From positions 73,721,880 to 73,785,879 of the forward strand of contig CM055097.1 in NCBI GenBank assembly GCA_029204225.1: DNA of 64,000 nucleotides. Reading direction: 5' to 3'. A program made the translations under genes and the position numbers. The notes below the pieces were generated by a model, which was not told the origin of the DNA, did not search any database, and was given only the letters and a program-made list of their open reading frames with translations. Positions 62,288 through 64,000 of this stretch are shown here, in pieces. How positions within the stretch are numbered: the stretch's first letter is position 1; each line of letters starts with the position of its first letter. The DNA is from Diphasiastrum complanatum. Taxonomy: Eukaryota; Streptophyta; Lycopodiopsida; Lycopodiales; Lycopodiaceae.

Positions 62288-62465
62288 TGGTATCACAAGT
62301 TATCACTACCAATATCTAAGCGATGATTATCTAGACAACACAATATGGCTACAACGATCCAAACAAGAGTAGCAATCAGTCTTGATGGCGCAAATTATAG
62401 GATATGGAAATTCAAGATCAAAACACTTCTGAAGGGCGAAAGCATCTGGTCGGTGGCTGAACTCT
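61516..62465 (+). mobile_element. Ty1/copia element H, 5' end, inserted in element I
   Basis: 5' LTR at 61516-62287 (inverted termini TGTCAAAAA / TTTTGTGACA). A primer site TGGTATCACAAG at 62288-62299 follows. Gag starts at 62346 (MATTIQTRVAISLDGANYRI, WKFKIKTLLKG). The base 61515 side shows CAAAG, a candidate target duplication. Gag is interrupted at 62466 by a family A element. Confidence 0.85.
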
Positions 62466-63116
62466 TGTGAAGGATTTCAGATCATTCAAGATCCAATCCA
62501 TGTCCTTGACCTTTGGTTACAATAAGGAGCAAACCAACAATCTTGCTAATGTAGAAAAATCAGCATCTACATACAAAATGAGATGCAAACTCTAAGAGAT
62601 ACTAATCAAACATGAACCAAAACATAAAATATTTTGTTGTCTGTACAATTACAGTATCCTACTGTATTTCACACGTGTGGAACCAAAAATAGCAATAAAT
62701 GAACATTCTACACACAAGATTGCAAGATAACACCAAGATAGTGCACCAATGAGTAGTAGAACCCAAAGAGGACCATGTATAATGATGAAATGAGAGAGAG
62801 AAGAGAGAATTTGTGTCTCTCCACGAGTTACATCCTTTTATAGAGTGTCCAAACCCTATTTGGCCACTTGGCTTTCCCTCCAAAATGTAAACCCTACTAT
62901 TTTTGGGTCTCGATTCAATGTACCCAAAGTTCAAATTTGAATCTCTCTCAAACTAGACTACCAACTTTCCCACACTTTCAAAAAGTGTTTATTGAATATA
63001 TTTTAAACTAATAGCTTCAAAAAGTTTATCTCTAAGTCTAAAATGAGTTTTGGCTTCATATTGACAATTTACCAAAATATGACTAAACTAGACTAAAATA
63101 GTTGAAATCTCTCACA
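62466..63116 (-). repeat. 3' LTR of the family A element in H
   Basis: 651 bp, more diverged from the copies at 37602 and 41169 than those are from each other. CACACGTGTG at 62670-62679; TATA box (TATAAAAGG on minus) at 62834-62843. Confidence 0.88.
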
Positions 63117-64000
63117 CTCCATCTTCAACTAGTTTTGGCATAGTTTTGACAATAGAACGTTGATCCAACTTTAGAATGATATCCATCCTAAGTATAGATC
63201 TCCTTTATAAGGTTCTAAAGTATCTTTCATAATTGATATAGAGAATAGTGTCCAAATTGGATGCTTCATACGTCAATTTTACACATCAAGATATAACTAG
63301 AACATGAACCACCAAATAGAATGTGAATGAAATGATTCTTCCATGTTTCAAACTTTGAACTCTCTGCAAAATTACAGCAACCAAACCATAAATGTGAGTG
63401 ATGACCATTTGCTTGCTTGTCTCCTCCAACTTTGTCCTTTCTTGAGATGTCTCCACCATAAAACTTCATGAATGAGCCTCCATCTCCATCTTGCCACAAG
63501 AAACAATAAAACCTTGATGACTTGCCCATGAATGAGTGACATAATTAACCTCCAATAGCTTCATTTCCATCAGCAAAACTAGCCAAGAATGCTAGTACCA
63601 CTCCAGCAATAAGATATTGCAAGACAATGTAGCTAGTTTGTCCATATCTTGACAATTTGCACACATCCACATGAAATAGCTCAACCATGAGATAGAAGAA
63701 GTAAAGTAAACTTGAAAAAAACTTCTTTGATGCTCCTTTGACCTTACTTGACTCTTCAAACACCTGAAAAACAGATCCATCACATCTTTGCCAAATAACC
63801 TTCCTTTGATGCTCTTGACTAGCTCCAAATTGCCACATTTCCTTTTGTGTTGTTGAAGCCCTTTGAGACCAACCTCTTGATCTTCCTCTTGGCAATCAAA
63901 GTCATTGAAAAAACTTTGCTATCCAGATCCATTACTTCCTTTTCCAGTATGAAAACCATGAGAACCAATATCCACTTGCATAGCATCATCTACACAAGAA
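62466..64000 (-). mobile_element. Ty1/copia family A element, 3' part, inserted in element H
   Basis: 3' LTR 62466-63116 and a purine tract GTTGAAGATGGAG on minus (63117-63129). A short pol remnant follows. Then comes the same non-pol internal segment as at 42220-43020 (63260-64000: QEEDQEVGLKG, NLELVKSIKG, GVVLAFLASFADGNEAIGG). It continues past the window. ACTCT at 62461-62465 is the left flank. Broken. Confidence 0.85.

Overview
This is a gene-poor, repeat-dominated stretch of a land-plant nuclear genome. Most of it is decayed LTR retrotransposons: many Ty1/copia copies and a few Ty3/gypsy copies, including chromodomain-bearing chromovirus remnants. Several copia copies carry the primer-binding site typical of plant copia (complement of initiator-Met tRNA). 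Long (GA/CT)n, (CA/GT)n and (AT)n microsatellites, several tandem repeats and one DNA transposon remnant lie between them. No intact host gene, tRNA, rRNA or CRISPR array could be supported. A DUF7869-like transposase remnant, which I associate with non-seed plants but not only them, hints at a large, early-diverging plant genome; this is inference and the species cannot be fixed.

Layout. 1-3.4 kb: two nested minus-strand copia elements; the inner one lies in the 3' LTR of a small gag-only element. 3.4-5.6 kb: AT-rich DNA with a ~150-bp tandem repeat. 5.7-7.1 kb: an unidentified zinc-knuckle repeat split by a solo LTR (family A) with an exact 5-bp target duplication. 7.1-12.1 kb: more balanced, mostly low-copy-looking DNA with no convincing gene. 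12.1-14.2 kb: chromovirus 3' end, then compound microsatellites. 15.5-20.3 kb: copia element D, with related LTRs at its two sides in opposite orientation. 23.2-25.6 kb: copia RNase H scrap, an RT/RNase H-connection fragment and a gypsy-type gag fragment. 25.6-29.0 kb: ~0.85-kb tandem repeat rich in GGTACTA. 28-34 kb: an unclassified minus-strand retroelement-like coding remnant, a chromovirus with two LTRs, and a gypsy-type protease fragment. 34.3-43.0 kb: a mosaic of copia copies, including a second solo LTR of family A, a 403-residue open frame, and a family A element. 43.3-46.7 kb: second copy of the zinc-knuckle repeat, a GT/GA compound microsatellite and a ~316-bp tandem repeat. 47.3-50.3 kb: DNA transposon remnant (TNP1-like plus DUF7869-like). 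50.3-54.5 kb: gypsy gag-protease-RT-RNase H remnant. 55.4-56.7 kb: copia 3' end with an extra coiled-coil ORF after pol. 57-64 kb: copia family C leader and LTR, then a three-deep nest (element I, then H inside it, then A inside H).

The observations I would follow first are: the palindrome CACACGTGTG (a perfect G-box core, CACGTG) recurring in LTRs or leaders of several different copia families; family A's internal segment that looks exon-like rather than pol-like and may be a captured host-gene piece; the coiled-coil ORF downstream of a copia pol; and the TNP1-like/DUF7869-like transposon.
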